From the NCBI RefSeq assembly GCF_003635045.1, contig NZ_RBXT01000001.1, positions 3,348,001-3,412,000 of the forward strand: a DNA stretch of 64,000 bases, written 5' to 3'. This document shows positions 28,922 through 37,666 of this stretch, piece after piece; within the stretch, counting starts at the first letter, position 1, and each line of letters begins with the position of its first letter. Source of the stretch: Terracoccus luteus (GTDB taxonomy: Bacteria > Actinomycetota > Actinomycetes > Actinomycetales > Dermatophilaceae). Made by a program: the position numbers and the translations under genes. The notes under the pieces are model-generated. The model saw only the letters and a list, made by a program, of their open reading frames with translations. It had not been told where the DNA came from and made no database searches.

Positions 28922-29665
28922 GGGGCCTCCCTCGCCGTCGTCTCCAGTGTGGTGGCAGGCGGGGCCTCCGCGATACCTCGTGACGGATGCCGGTCGGCTC
29001 GCGACGGGTGAACGGCGCCGCCAGGGGTACAGGGCCAGCGACCGGCAGGGCGCTCGCTCCCCGGACCACCGCGTCCGAAGGGGTGCACCGTGACCGAGGA
29101 CCTCGACGACACCCGGGCGACTCGGCCGGCCGATGGCCGGGGCGCAGCTGCGGACGGTTCGCCCACCGGCGCTGCGGTCGCGTCCGGGGCGCCGACCCCT
29201 GGCCCGACGGTCGCACGAGCCCCAGCAACGGGGTCACGGCGCCTCTTCCCCGACCTGCTCGGCGACGCCGGTGACTGACCGGACAGCTGGCCGGTGACCG
29301 GCCGGCGCGCGAAACCGGTTGACCCGCGACCGCCCGCCGTGATGAGGATGGTCTACCGTCCGCGACCGCGGGCGGCTCGTCACGAGGAGCGCGACCCGCG
29401 CGGAGAGCGAGGCTGCCATGAGGGCATGCTCAGCGACCACCGCCCCCGCACACGCCTCGCGCGGTCTCTGAACCGCGCCCCACGGCATCCGACGTCGTGG
29501 CGGACGGCCCTACCGTCACGCCCGCGCCCGCCGTGGCCGAGCCGACCCGGAGCGGGCTGCCCCCGGTCCGCGGGTGCGTGATGCGGGAGACGCCGCCACT
29601 CCCGACCCGGCGACCGGCCGACCGGTCGACCCCGCCAGGCACCCTCCGACGAGAACGAGACCCTC
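28922..29665. other. Gene-poor stretch, possible tiny ORF only
   Basis: This 744-bp interval has no recognisable gene. The only candidate is a GTG-started 62-codon frame at 29090-29278 on the plus strand, encoding an Ala/Pro/Gly-rich disordered peptide (MTEDLDDTRAT at the start, RRLFPDLLGDAGD at the end), with no strong RBS. The rest is GC-rich sequence with two copies of GGATGCC/GGCATCC and no stable hairpin that I could see. Confidence 0.5.
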
Positions 29666-30154
29666 ATGCTCCCCCTGACCGAGGTGCAGATCCGCGCCAG
29701 CTTCGTCAACTGCTCCCGCCGTGAGGCGGCCCAGGCCCGGGCCCCGGCCGACCTCGAGAACCTCCCGTGGGACGACCTCGACCTGCTCGGCTGGCCCGAC
29801 CGGCACAACCCCGACCGCATCAACCTCGTGCTGCCGGTCGACGACGGGGCGGTCGGCATCGTGCTGCGACCGGCCGCCGCCGGCGCGAAGAAGCGCGCGC
29901 TGTGCTCGTGGTGCGAGGACGTCGTCGCCACCGGCAACGTGCGCCTGCTCGTCGCGCGTCGCGCCGGGGCGGCCGGTCGCAACGGCAACTCGATCGGCGT
30001 GCTCGTGCACGACGACCTCAGCTGCTCGGCCCACGTGCGGCGCCCCCCGACCACGCTCGAGGGGGGCGTCGACGCCGAGGCCATGGTCGAACGCCGGGTG
30101 GCCGAGCTGCGCTCTCGCACGAGGGCGTTCGCCGAGCACGTGCGCTACGGCTGA
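29666..30154 (+). CDS. FBP-domain protein (EF-G-binding-like zinc finger)
   Basis: This 162-residue protein matches the FBP domain found in FusB-type EF-G-binding proteins. The N-terminus is MLPLTEVQIRASFVNCSRREA, then LPWDDLDLLGWPD, and a treble-clef zinc-finger-like region with Cys80-S-W-Cys83 and a third Cys at 120 followed by His123. FusB proteins rescue EF-G from fusidic acid; actinobacterial single-domain homologues are not characterised, so a ribosome-linked role is only an inference. The start is ATG 29666. Confidence 0.8.
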   Translation: MLPLTEVQIRASFVNCSRREAAQARAPADLENLPWDDLDLLGWPDRHNPDRINLVLPVDDGAVGIVLRPAAAGAKKRALCSWCEDVVATGNVRLLVARRAGAAGRNGNSIGVLVHDDLSCSAHVRRPPTTLEGGVDAEAMVERRVAELRSRTRAFAEHVRYG

Positions 30155-30267
30155 CGTCCCCGGATGCCGGTGGGTCGTGTGCGGTGGCACGGGTCGGGGC
30201 GCGGACCGACGCACTCAACCCCACGGCATCCGGCACCCTGCGGCACGGTTGACGGGTCGGTGCCCCG

Positions 30268-31248
30268 TCAGGTGCCCTGCGTGGGCGGGGCTCCGCCGGG
30301 CCCGCCGCCACCGGGGGCACCGCCACCTCCGCCGGGGGCGCCACCCCCGGTGGTGGTGGTTCGGGTGTCGACCGGGACGGTGAGCGAGACCGTGTACCCG
30401 GACGTGACGTCGCCGCTGACGGTGGCGAGCTGCCGCGCCCCGCCGTCGTCGCCGAAGACGTTGTCGCTCGTGAGGCTGACCTGCTGCAAGTTCGCGACGG
30501 ACGCGGAGTACCCGTCGGTGGCATATACGGTCTCGCACGTGGACTGCGGCAGGGCCACCTGCGACGTCGCGACGAGGCTGGCCGTGTCGGTGATGGAGGC
30601 CTGGTCGGGGTAGACCTCGAAGTGGATGTGCGGCCAGCGGCTGGAGTAGCAGGCGGGGACGATGCTCGTGAACCTCACGACGCCCGAGTCGTCGGCCACC
30701 TGCACGCCGCGCAGGTAGTTCTCGCCGGTGATGCCGTCGGAGTAGAGCGAGTAGCGCCCCTCGCGGTCGCAGTGCCAGACGTAGACGGCCACGCCCGCGA
30801 AGGGGGCCCCACCGTTCGCGAGATCGGTGACGGTCAGCTCGAGGGTCATCGGCACCCCCTCGGCCGTCCCCGTCGCCCCGCCGAAGCTCGAGCGGATGTC
30901 CTGCCGTACGACGCCGCTCTGCTCGAGCACGTCGGCGCCGTTCGAGCCGTCACCGGGATAGGGGCCGGCGGTCTCGTCGGGGATCTCCGTCGACGTCGAG
31001 CCGGACGTCGACGAGGCCGAGGACGCAGACGACGCAGTGGTGCTCGGTGTGCCCCCGACGGCCGTGCTGCAGGCGGCCAGGCCGACGGCCGACGCGCCGA
31101 GCCCGAAGAGGCGAAGGGCGTTGCGACGACTGACGATCGTCACCACGTCGAACTGCAGGCCCTGGTCGACGAGCTCCTCGTCGGGCTTGGGCAGGCGCCG
31201 GCCCTCGTAGGTGGGCGGGCTGGTGACGTCGATCGGTCGAGCGTTCAT
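30268..31248 (-). CDS. Exported intradiol ring-cleavage dioxygenase, Tat-type lipoprotein
   Basis: This 327-residue protein has a 40-residue head, then SRRNALRLFGLGASAVGLAAC: a twin-arginine signal followed by a lipobox with Cys60. A Ser/Thr spacer leads to an intradiol dioxygenase domain: DETAGPYPGDG, VYVWHCDREGRYSLY (probable iron-ligand Tyr166), VPACY (Tyr201) and RWPHIHFEVY (His207 and His209). The Tyr201-to-His spacing is shorter than in catechol and protocatechuate dioxygenases, as in other exported homologues. A Gly/Pro-rich tail ends the protein. An N-terminal extension before the Tat motif is unusual. The substrate is presumably an extracellular catechol-like compound (inference). 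Confidence 0.85.
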   Translation of the reverse strand: MNARPIDVTSPPTYEGRRLPKPDEELVDQGLQFDVVTIVSRRNALRLFGLGASAVGLAACSTAVGGTPSTTASSASSASSTSGSTSTEIPDETAGPYPGDGSNGADVLEQSGVVRQDIRSSFGGATGTAEGVPMTLELTVTDLANGGAPFAGVAVYVWHCDREGRYSLYSDGITGENYLRGVQVADDSGVVRFTSIVPACYSSRWPHIHFEVYPDQASITDTASLVATSQVALPQSTCETVYATDGYSASVANLQQVSLTSDNVFGDDGGARQLATVSGDVTSGYTVSLTVPVDTRTTTTGGGAPGGGGGAPGGGGPGGAPPTQGT

Positions 31249-31526
31249 GGCGGGTACTCCATCGGTCGGGCGTGGATCACTGGTGGGTGGCTGTTGACCC
31301 GACCCTGACCGTCGGCCGTGTGCCGGGTGTGTGCCCGTCCTGTGCGCCCTCTGTGGCACCCCCGGCCCGAAGTGGGCGCTACGCCATCTCCACCTACCCA
31401 CCGAAATTCGGGTGAATTTTGCAAACTGCGCCAATCGGTCACGACCGCTAGTGTTCGTGGAGGCGGGTGCATCGTCGCACCATCGGGGTGACGGCGGCGC
31501 CGCCTCTTCTCGTCAGGAGAAACCGC

Positions 31527-32318
31527 ATGCGCACCAGGACTTACCGCCTCGCCGGTGCCACCTTCGCCTCGGCCGCAGTTCTGGCCCTGACCGTCGGGCC
31601 GGCCTTCGCCGCCGACAACGCCTGGGTCAGCGCCAACCTCAAGCCCGTCGTAGAGAACGGCGTCAAGGGCAGCGGCACCGCCATGGTCGAGGTCGACGGC
31701 ACCACCATCACCGTCACCATGGCCGCCATGGGCCTGCTGCCCGACGCCCCCCACGCCGCCCACATCCACTTCTCCGCCGCCGCCCGCCACGAATGCCCCG
31801 CCGTCACCGACGACAAGAGCGGCGACGGCACCATCAACACCACCGAAGGCGGCCCCGCCTACGGCGACATCGTCGTCTCCCTCACCAAGACCGGAGACAC
31901 CAGCCCCGCCAGCGGCCTGGCCGTCGACCGGTTCGACACCGCCCCCGGCGGCAAGATCAGCTACGAACGCGGCAGCATCAAGGTCTCCCAGGGCGTCGCC
32001 GACGCCATCACCAAGGGCCAGTCCGTCGTCGTCATCCACGGCGTGGACCACAACCACGACGGCAAGTACGACGGCGACACCAAGAGCGACCTCGACCCCA
32101 GCCTGCCCACCGAGGCCACCGACCCCGCCCTCTGCGGAGCCCTGCGCGTCGCCCCCGCCGGCGGCATGCACACCGGCGGCGGCCAGATCACCGGCCAGAC
32201 CGGACAGGACGGCACCAACACCGGCATGCTCGCCCTCGGCGGCGGCCTGCTCCTGGCCGCAGCCGGCACCGGAGCCTTCGCCGCCAAGCGCCGCAACACC
32301 GCCCGCGCCGGCGCCTGA
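31527..32318 (+). CDS. Secreted CHRD-like protein with C-terminal membrane anchor
   Basis: This 263-residue protein has a Sec signal peptide (about 1-28, ending PAFA-ADN) and a CHRD-like beta domain (GSGTAMVEVDGTTITVTMAAMGLLPDAPHAAHIHF). A loop region follows with HECPAVTDDKSGDGTINTTEGG, then VVVIHGVDHNHDGKYDGDTKSD, whose Asp/Asn pattern suggests calcium binding. A Gly/Thr-rich linker, one hydrophobic helix (LALGGGLLLAAAGTGAFA) and a basic tail anchor it to the membrane. ATG 31527 follows AGGAGA. Codons are almost uniformly C-ending. Function unknown; it is divergent from the dioxygenase gene. Confidence 0.75.
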   Translation: MRTRTYRLAGATFASAAVLALTVGPAFAADNAWVSANLKPVVENGVKGSGTAMVEVDGTTITVTMAAMGLLPDAPHAAHIHFSAAARHECPAVTDDKSGDGTINTTEGGPAYGDIVVSLTKTGDTSPASGLAVDRFDTAPGGKISYERGSIKVSQGVADAITKGQSVVVIHGVDHNHDGKYDGDTKSDLDPSLPTEATDPALCGALRVAPAGGMHTGGGQITGQTGQDGTNTGMLALGGGLLLAAAGTGAFAAKRRNTARAGA

Positions 32319-32327
32319 GCCCCACCG

Positions 32328-32412
32328 GGGCCTGCGGTCGGGCGTGAGTCCGACCGCAGGCCCTGTCACGAGGTGACCACCGCCGCTCCACGGGGGCCGC
32401 GGTGGTCACCTC
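32328..32412. terminator. Two successive strong hairpins between convergent genes
   Basis: Hairpin 1 pairs GGGCCTGCGGTCGG (32328-32341) with CCGACCGCAGGCCC (32350-32363) around an 8-nt loop. Hairpin 2 pairs GAGGTGACCACCGC (32370-32383) with GCGGTGGTCACCTC (32399-32412) around a 15-nt loop. Both have perfect 14-bp stems. They separate the CHRD gene from the convergent sigma-factor gene and can terminate both. Confidence 0.8.
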
Positions 32413-32473
32413 CCGCTCGGAACAGCGCAGCACCGCTCGGCTCGACGACACCGTCGCCGACGACGAGGCTGGG

Positions 32474-33667
32474 TCACCCCCGGGGTCGGTCCTCCCGCTC
32501 CCCCGATGAGAGAGCGCTGCGTAGGCGAGCCGCCTGCCGGGTGAGGTGGTCGCGCTCGGCGGTGTCGGTCGCGAGCCGCGCCGCCTCGGCATAGAGGTCG
32601 GCGGCGAGGGCGGTGCTGCCGTCCTTCTCGTGCACGTGGGCCAGCGCCGCCCGGTAGCGCGGCAGACCGGGGTCGAGCGCCGCCAGCGCGGCGAGACCGG
32701 CGCGCGGCCCGTCGGCCTCGGCCCGGGCGACCGCGCGGTTGAGCCGCACCACCGGGCTGTCGGTCAGCCGCACCAGCTCGTCGTACCAGGACACGATCTG
32801 CACCCAGTCGGTCTCGTCGACGTGGCGGGCGTCGGCGTGCAGGGCGGCGACCGCGGCCTGCGCCTGGTACTCCCCGAGCCGGTCACGGGCGAGGGCACGC
32901 TGCAGGATACCGACGCCCTCGGCGACGAGGTCGGTGTCCCACCGCGACCGGTCCTGCTCGCGCAGCGGCACGATCGCGCCGGCCGGCGTGCGGCGCGCGT
33001 CGCGGCGGGCGTGGTGCAGCAGCATGAGTGCGAGCAGGCCCGCGGCCTCCTGCTCGTCGGTCAGGTCGACAACCTGGCGGGCCAGACGGATCGCCTCGGC
33101 GGCGAGGTCGACCTCGCCCCCGTGGCCCTCGTTGAAGACGAGGTACAACACCCGCAGCACGGTCGCGAGGTCGCCCGGCCGGTCGAGGGGCACGTCGCGC
33201 ACGGCCCGCTTCGCCCGGCTGATGCGCTGCGCCATCGTGGCCTCGGGGACGAGGTACGCCGTGGCGATCTGACGGGTGGTCAGCCCACCGACGGCTCGCA
33301 GGGTCAGCGCGACCGCCGACGACGGGCTGAGCGACGGGTGGGCGCAGAGCGCGTAGAGCCGCAGCGTGTCGTCGGTCGACGTGACGGGGCCGGCCTCGGG
33401 CTCGACCCCCACCCGCTCCTCCCGTCGACGCCTCGACGACTCCGAGCGGGCCTGGTCGACGACCCGTCGCCACGCCGCGGTCACGAGCCAGCCCTTGGGG
33501 TCGCGGGGCGGGTCGTCGGGCCACGAACGCCACGCGGAGACGAGAGCGTCCTGCACGGCATCCTCTGCCGTCGCGAAGTCGACGCCGCGACGGCAGAGGA
33601 CGCCGATGACGGCTGGCGTCAAGGTGCGCAGCAGCCCTTCGTCGACGACGCCGCCGGCCGCGCTCAC
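32474..33667 (-). CDS. ECF42-type RNA polymerase sigma factor with C-terminal extension
   Basis: This 397-residue protein has sigma-70 region 2 at the N-terminus (FATAEDAVQDALVSAWRSWPDDPPRDPKGWLVTAAWRRVVDQ) and region 4 (LTLRAVGGLTTRQIATAYLVPEATMAQRISRAKR). A long helical extension follows (YLVFNEGHGGEVDLAAEAIRLAR to the end; DUF6596, TPR-like). This architecture, together with the adjacent DGPF protein, defines ECF42, which lacks a classical anti-sigma factor. GTG 33667 lies 10 bp after the DGPF stop, so the two are one operon. Targets are unknown; ECF42 factors usually act on a DGPF-gene promoter. Confidence 0.88.
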   Translation of the reverse strand: MSAAGGVVDEGLLRTLTPAVIGVLCRRGVDFATAEDAVQDALVSAWRSWPDDPPRDPKGWLVTAAWRRVVDQARSESSRRRREERVGVEPEAGPVTSTDDTLRLYALCAHPSLSPSSAVALTLRAVGGLTTRQIATAYLVPEATMAQRISRAKRAVRDVPLDRPGDLATVLRVLYLVFNEGHGGEVDLAAEAIRLARQVVDLTDEQEAAGLLALMLLHHARRDARRTPAGAIVPLREQDRSRWDTDLVAEGVGILQRALARDRLGEYQAQAAVAALHADARHVDETDWVQIVSWYDELVRLTDSPVVRLNRAVARAEADGPRAGLAALAALDPGLPRYRAALAHVHEKDGSTALAADLYAEAARLATDTAERDHLTRQAARLRSALSSGEREDRPRG

Positions 33668-33677
33668 CCGGCCGTAC

Positions 33678-34085
33678 TCACTCGTCGATGGTCGTCGGGT
33701 TGTCGAGGAACGGGCGCACCTCGAGCCACTCGTAGAGGGGCTCGCCGCCGCGTCCGGGCGCCGCCGACAGCTCGCCCGCCAGCTCGAGGGCGCGGTCGTA
33801 GGAGTCGACGTCGACGACCATCCAGCCGGCGATGAGGTCCTTCGTCTCGGCGAACGGCCCGTCGGTGACCGGCGGGCGACCCGGGCCGTCGTAGCGCACG
33901 AAGGTGCCCTCCGGCGACAGCGCCTGGCCGTCGACCCACTCGCCCGTGCCCTCGAGCCGCTTGGCGAAGTCATCCATGAACCCGATGTGGGCATCGACCT
34001 CCTCGGGGCTCCACTGGTCCATCGGGGCCGCGTCGCCGTAGGGGGCCGGGTTGCCGCGGTAGTGCTTGAGGATGAGGTACTTCAT
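33678..34085 (-). CDS. YCII-related DGPF-domain protein
   Basis: This 135-residue cytosolic protein has the signature DGPFAETKDLIAGWMVVDVDSYD and the N-terminal MKYLILKHYRGNPAPYG. It belongs to the YCII/DGPF family, which is genetically tied to ECF42 sigma factors. Its biochemical function is unknown; it may sense or transmit the signal to the sigma factor (inference). ATG 34085 has GGAGCA just upstream; further in-frame codons would encode an unlikely leader. Confidence 0.87.
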   Translation of the reverse strand: MKYLILKHYRGNPAPYGDAAPMDQWSPEEVDAHIGFMDDFAKRLEGTGEWVDGQALSPEGTFVRYDGPGRPPVTDGPFAETKDLIAGWMVVDVDSYDRALELAGELSAAPGRGGEPLYEWLEVRPFLDNPTTIDE

Positions 34086-34226
34086 GGTCTGCTCCTTCGT
34101 CGGTGCGGCCGGTCCGACCGCGTACACCCCTGGGACGGGGCCGCCTCGCCGTTCTCGACATGACCCGGCGAACTCGTCGCGAGAAGTCTCTTGCGAGTCT
34201 GCGCCCGACGGCCGCCGGCCGGCCCG

Positions 34227-34790
34227 TCAGACCTCGAGGCCCCCGTCGCGCAGCTCGCGCCGGTAGTGCTCGCTGAGGGCCGGCTCGTAGTCGGCGAAGT
34301 CGACCGCGGACACGTCGGCACCGGTCTCGGCGGCGACGAGCCGGTCGAGGTAGTAGTCCCACCCCGGGCCCACGCTGAGGGCGAGCTCGGCGCCGGTGAC
34401 CTCCTGGGCGAAGGTCAGGGTGGTCACGCCGTCGGACTCGGCGAGGGTCAGCTCCCACCGCCAGGGCGCGTCCTCACCGGGTGGCATCGAGCGCATGACG
34501 AGCCGGGTCGGGCGCTTGCAGACGTCGACCCAGATCGTCTCGTCGGGCACGTCGTCGCCCTCGGCGGTCATGCGGAAGGTCACCCGGCCGGTGGCGGGGT
34601 CGCCGGTCCACGTGCCGATCCAGCGCTCGAGCCGCTCGGGCTCGGTGACGGCGTCCCACACGTCGTCGATCGGTGCCCGGAAGGTGCGCTCGAACTCCAG
34701 CAGGGGGATGCCGGTGCGCCGGGTCAGCCGTCCGGTCGCCGTCGGGGGTGCCTGGGTGGGTGGCTGGGTGGGGGGCTGGGTGGGGCTCAT
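34227..34790 (-). CDS. SRPBCC (AHSA1-like) domain protein
   Basis: This 187-residue protein has a Pro/Thr/Gln-rich head of about 28 residues and an SRPBCC fold: LEFERTFRAPIDDVWDAVTEPERLERWIGTWTGDP, GRVTFRMTAEGDD, then WELTLAESDGVTTLTFAQEV and the C-terminal helix GWDYYLDRLVAAETG. Such proteins bind hydrophobic ligands or act as AHSA1-like chaperones. The ATG overlaps the ArsR stop by ATGA, a very common ArsR-SRPBCC pairing, so it is the regulator's co-transcribed target. Confidence 0.87.
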   Translation of the reverse strand: MSPTQPPTQPPTQAPPTATGRLTRRTGIPLLEFERTFRAPIDDVWDAVTEPERLERWIGTWTGDPATGRVTFRMTAEGDDVPDETIWVDVCKRPTRLVMRSMPPGEDAPWRWELTLAESDGVTTLTFAQEVTGAELALSVGPGWDYYLDRLVAAETGADVSAVDFADYEPALSEHYRRELRDGGLEV

Positions 34791-35218
34791 GCGGTCTCCT
34801 CTGTCGTCGTCGTCGCCGCCGCCGTCGTGCGTCGGGCGGTCGGTCGGCCGTGGCGACGGTCGGCCCCGGTGCGACGCACCTCGAGGTCGAGCCCGTCGAG
34901 ATGGCCCTCCGTGAAGCGAGGTCGGGGGGCCGACCCCTGCGCGGCCCGGGCGTCGGTCGACGCCGCGCCGTCGTCCGCGGCGAGCTCGTCGAGCAGCCGA
35001 CGGACGGGCTCCAGACCCGCCGGGAGCAGCCGGTAGTGACGCTCCCGACCCCGGTCGTCGGCAGTCGTCAGCCCCGCCTCGGTGAGCACCCGGAGGTGGC
35101 GGCTGATGGCCGGCCGGCTGATGTCGTGGGCGGCGGCGAGGTCGACGACCCGAGCCGGACCGTCGACCAGACGACGCAGCAGGTCACGTCGCACCGGGTC
35201 GGCCACGGCCTCGAACAC
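34787..35218 (-). CDS. ArsR-family transcriptional regulator
   Basis: This 143-residue protein has a winged HTH (VFEAVADPVRRDLLRRLVDGPARVVDLAAA, then SRPAISRHLRVLTEAGL and RERHYRLLPAGLEPVRRLL), the ArsR_5/HTH_20 pattern, with a disordered C-terminal tail. No Cys-based metal site is visible, so it is probably not a metal sensor. GTG 35218 is preceded by GAGG six bases upstream. An in-frame ATG further upstream would place the promoter palindrome inside the gene. It is coupled to the SRPBCC gene. Confidence 0.82.
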   Translation of the reverse strand: MFEAVADPVRRDLLRRLVDGPARVVDLAAAHDISRPAISRHLRVLTEAGLTTADDRGRERHYRLLPAGLEPVRRLLDELAADDGAASTDARAAQGSAPRPRFTEGHLDGLDLEVRRTGADRRHGRPTARRTTAAATTTTEETA

Positions 35219-35234
35219 GTCCACCCTCGTATTG

Positions 35235-35250
35235 GTAACGCAATCGTTAC
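35235..35250. promoter_or_regulatory. Perfect palindrome upstream of arsR, probable operator
   Basis: GTAACGCAATCGTTAC is a perfect 6-bp dyad with a CAAT centre, lying 17 bp before the chosen GTG start. ArsR proteins bind such dyads overlapping their own promoter, so autorepression of the arsR-SRPBCC operon is likely. Confidence 0.6.
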
Positions 35251-35306
35251 GAGACGTCAAGGGTGGCGGTCTCGGTGACGCGACCGACCGGCATCCGGGC
35301 CGCTCG

Positions 35307-36158
35307 TCAGGAGGGCGGTGTGTACCGACCGTCGATCGCGGTCCACCCGCCGTCGACGAAGAGCTGGCTGCCCGTGACGAAGCTCGAGGCGTCGGACGCG
35401 AGGTAGACGACCGCGCCGGCCAGCTCGTGGGCGTGCGACCAGCGACCGAGGGCGCTCTTGCTCGCGTACGCCTCCGACCACTCGGGCACGGCCCGGATCT
35501 GCGCGGTCAGGGGCGTGTCGACGACGCCCGGGGCGACGGCGTTGACGCGCACCCCCGAGGGGCCCAGCTCGACCGCGGCGGCGCGCAGCAGCTGGACGAG
35601 GCCGGCCTTGGTCGCGGCGTAGACGCCCTGCCCGGGCTCGACGCTCACGGCGCGGATGGAGCTGAAGCCGACGATGCTGCCGCGGCCACGCGCGGCCATG
35701 CCGGCCCCGAAGGCGCGCACCAGCTCGAACGAGGCCCGGAGGTTGAGGGCGACGACGCGGTCGAACTCCTCACCCGAGTAGTCGAGCAGCCGCTTGCGCA
35801 CGTTGGTCGCGGCGGTGAAGACGAGGACGTCGACGCCGCCGTCGGCGTCGAGGTCTCGGGCCGCGCGGGCGACGGCATCCGCGTCGAGCACGTCGAGCTG
35901 CAGCGCCCGCGCTCCCCCGCCGAGGTCGACGGTCGTCTGCGCCGCCGCCACGTCCCGGTCGGCGCACACGACCTCGGCGCCGTGGGCGGCGAGGGCGAGG
36001 GCGCACTCGCGGCCGATGCCGCTGCCGGCCCCGACGACGACGGCCCGCCGCCCGTCGAGGCGGAACAGCCGGGTGTAGTCGATCGCCTCGGTCGTGTCGG
36101 TGGGTTGGGTCGTGTCGGTGGCTGCGGTCGTCTCGGTCGTGGCGGTGGGCTCGCTCAC
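35307..36158 (-). CDS. SDR family oxidoreductase
   Basis: This 283-residue protein has a Thr-rich head of about 25 residues, then VVVGAGSGIGRECALALA (cofactor Gly-motif), LVFTAATN (NNAG-equivalent), FSSIRAVSV (catalytic Ser) and YAATKAGLVQLLRAAAVE (Tyr/Lys). The C-terminus LASDASSFVTGSQLFVDGGW is typical of SDR dehydrogenases. GTG 36158 follows GAGGAGG. It lies 50 bp downstream of the aldehyde dehydrogenase gene on the same strand and may complete that catabolic operon, oxidising an alcohol to the ketone or aldehyde (inference). Confidence 0.87.
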   Translation of the reverse strand: MSEPTATTETTAATDTTQPTDTTEAIDYTRLFRLDGRRAVVVGAGSGIGRECALALAAHGAEVVCADRDVAAAQTTVDLGGGARALQLDVLDADAVARAARDLDADGGVDVLVFTAATNVRKRLLDYSGEEFDRVVALNLRASFELVRAFGAGMAARGRGSIVGFSSIRAVSVEPGQGVYAATKAGLVQLLRAAAVELGPSGVRVNAVAPGVVDTPLTAQIRAVPEWSEAYASKSALGRWSHAHELAGAVVYLASDASSFVTGSQLFVDGGWTAIDGRYTPPS

Positions 36159-36208
36159 GGCGACCTCCTCGTCGTCGGGATGGGTGGTGGGACGGGCGAC
36201 GACGCGAG

Positions 36209-37666
36209 TCAGCCCGTGGTCGGCCGGATGACGGCCATGCGCGTCACGGTCAGCTCGTCGATGGCGAAGCGCGGGCCTTCGCGACCGGTGCCGCTGTCCT
36301 TGACCCCGCCGTAGGGCATGACGTCGGAGCGGAACCCGGGCACCTCGTTGACGATGACGCCGCCGGTCTCGATGCGGTCGACGGCCTCGAACGCGGTGGC
36401 GAGCGAGGCGGTGAAGACGCTGGCGTGCAGGCCGTAGCGCGAGCGGTTGACGACCTCGAAGGCCGTGTCGAGGTCGGGCACGGAGCGCACGGCGACGACG
36501 GGCCCGAAGATCTCCTCGTCCCACGCCGACACGCCGTCGGGCACGTCGAGCAGCACGGTCGGCACGATGCTGGTGCCCTCACGCGTGCCGCCGCCGACGA
36601 GCCGGGCTCCGGCGTCGACGGCCTGCTGCACCCACTCGAGCACGCGCCCCGTCGACCCGTCGTCGATGAGGGCGGAGACCCGCGTCGCCTCATCACGCGG
36701 GTCTCCGACGACGACCTCGCCCATGCGGGAGGTGAGCCGTTGCAAGAAGGCCTCGCGGACGGCATCCACGACGACGACCCGCTGCACGCTGATGCAGGCC
36801 TGGCCGGAGGCGTAGTAGCCACCGCGCACGACGGCGTCGGCGGCGGCGTCGAGGTCGGCGTCGGCGGCGACGACGAGGGCGGCGTTCGAGCCGAGCTCGA
36901 GCAGCACCTTGGTCGGCGCCGCGTCGCGGGCGATGCGGTGGCCGACGGCCGCGGAGCCGGTGAACGAGACGGCGCCGACGCGACGGTCGGTCGTCAGCGC
37001 CACGCCCACGTCGGGCCCGCCGGTGACGAGCTGCAGCGCGGCCCGGGGCGCACCGGCCTCGTGCAGCGCCTCGCGCACGACGTGGACGAGCCAGATCGTC
37101 GACAGCGGCGTCTGCGGGGCCGGCTTGACGACGACCGGGCACCCGGCGGCGATGGCCGGGGCGATCTTGTGGGTGGCGAGCAGCACCGGGTAGTTGAAGC
37201 CGGCGATGCCGACGACGACGCCGATGGGCTTGCGCACCCAGAACCCGAGCAGCCCCTCGCCGGAGGGCAGCAGGTCGAGCGGCACCGTCTCGCCGTGCAG
37301 CCGCGCCACCTCCTCGGCGGCGGTCTGCAGGGTGAGGAGAGTGCGGGCCACCTCGACCCGGCAGTCGACGAGCGGCTTGCCGGTCTCGGCGACGAGCAGT
37401 CGCTCGAGGTCGTCACGGTGCCGCTCGACGGTGTCGTGCGCCGCTTGCAGCGCGCGCCGGCGCACGTGCGAGGGCAGTCGGCCGACCTCGTCACGCACGG
37501 CGAGGGCCTCGTCGAGCGCGCGGTGGGCCAGGGCCTCGTCGCCGACCGGGGCCGTCGCGACCACCGACCCGTCGTAGGGGAAGCGGACCTCGGCGGTCGA
37601 GGGGGCGGACAGCCACCCGTCGCCGATGGGCAGTCCGTCGGGGTGGTCGAGGCGGGGCTGGCTCAT
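36209..37666 (-). CDS. Aldehyde dehydrogenase family protein
   Basis: This is a 485-residue NAD(P)-dependent aldehyde dehydrogenase. It has GIAGFNYPVLLATHKIAPAIAAG and VVKPAPQTPLS for substrate and cofactor contacts, VSFTGSAAVGHRIA, the general-base Glu in LLELGSNAAL, the catalytic Cys in YYASGQACISVQRV and the EEIFGPVVAV signature. It resembles succinate-semialdehyde and related short-chain ALDHs. The ATG at 37666 overlaps the P1 peptidase stop by ATGA, so it is translationally coupled to the peptidase and transporter operon. Confidence 0.9.
   Translation of the reverse strand: MSQPRLDHPDGLPIGDGWLSAPSTAEVRFPYDGSVVATAPVGDEALAHRALDEALAVRDEVGRLPSHVRRRALQAAHDTVERHRDDLERLLVAETGKPLVDCRVEVARTLLTLQTAAEEVARLHGETVPLDLLPSGEGLLGFWVRKPIGVVVGIAGFNYPVLLATHKIAPAIAAGCPVVVKPAPQTPLSTIWLVHVVREALHEAGAPRAALQLVTGGPDVGVALTTDRRVGAVSFTGSAAVGHRIARDAAPTKVLLELGSNAALVVAADADLDAAADAVVRGGYYASGQACISVQRVVVVDAVREAFLQRLTSRMGEVVVGDPRDEATRVSALIDDGSTGRVLEWVQQAVDAGARLVGGGTREGTSIVPTVLLDVPDGVSAWDEEIFGPVVAVRSVPDLDTAFEVVNRSRYGLHASVFTASLATAFEAVDRIETGGVIVNEVPGFRSDVMPYGGVKDSGTGREGPRFAIDELTVTRMAVIRPTTG

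Noticed and set aside
29090-29278. A 62-codon gene
   Set aside because: It has no strong RBS and low-complexity composition; kept only as a note in the gene-poor stretch.
30160-30233. A long-range inverted repeat (CCGGATGCC and GGCATCCGG) as a terminator
   Set aside because: The 56-nt loop is too long; both arms are copies of the recurrent heptamer and could pair by chance.
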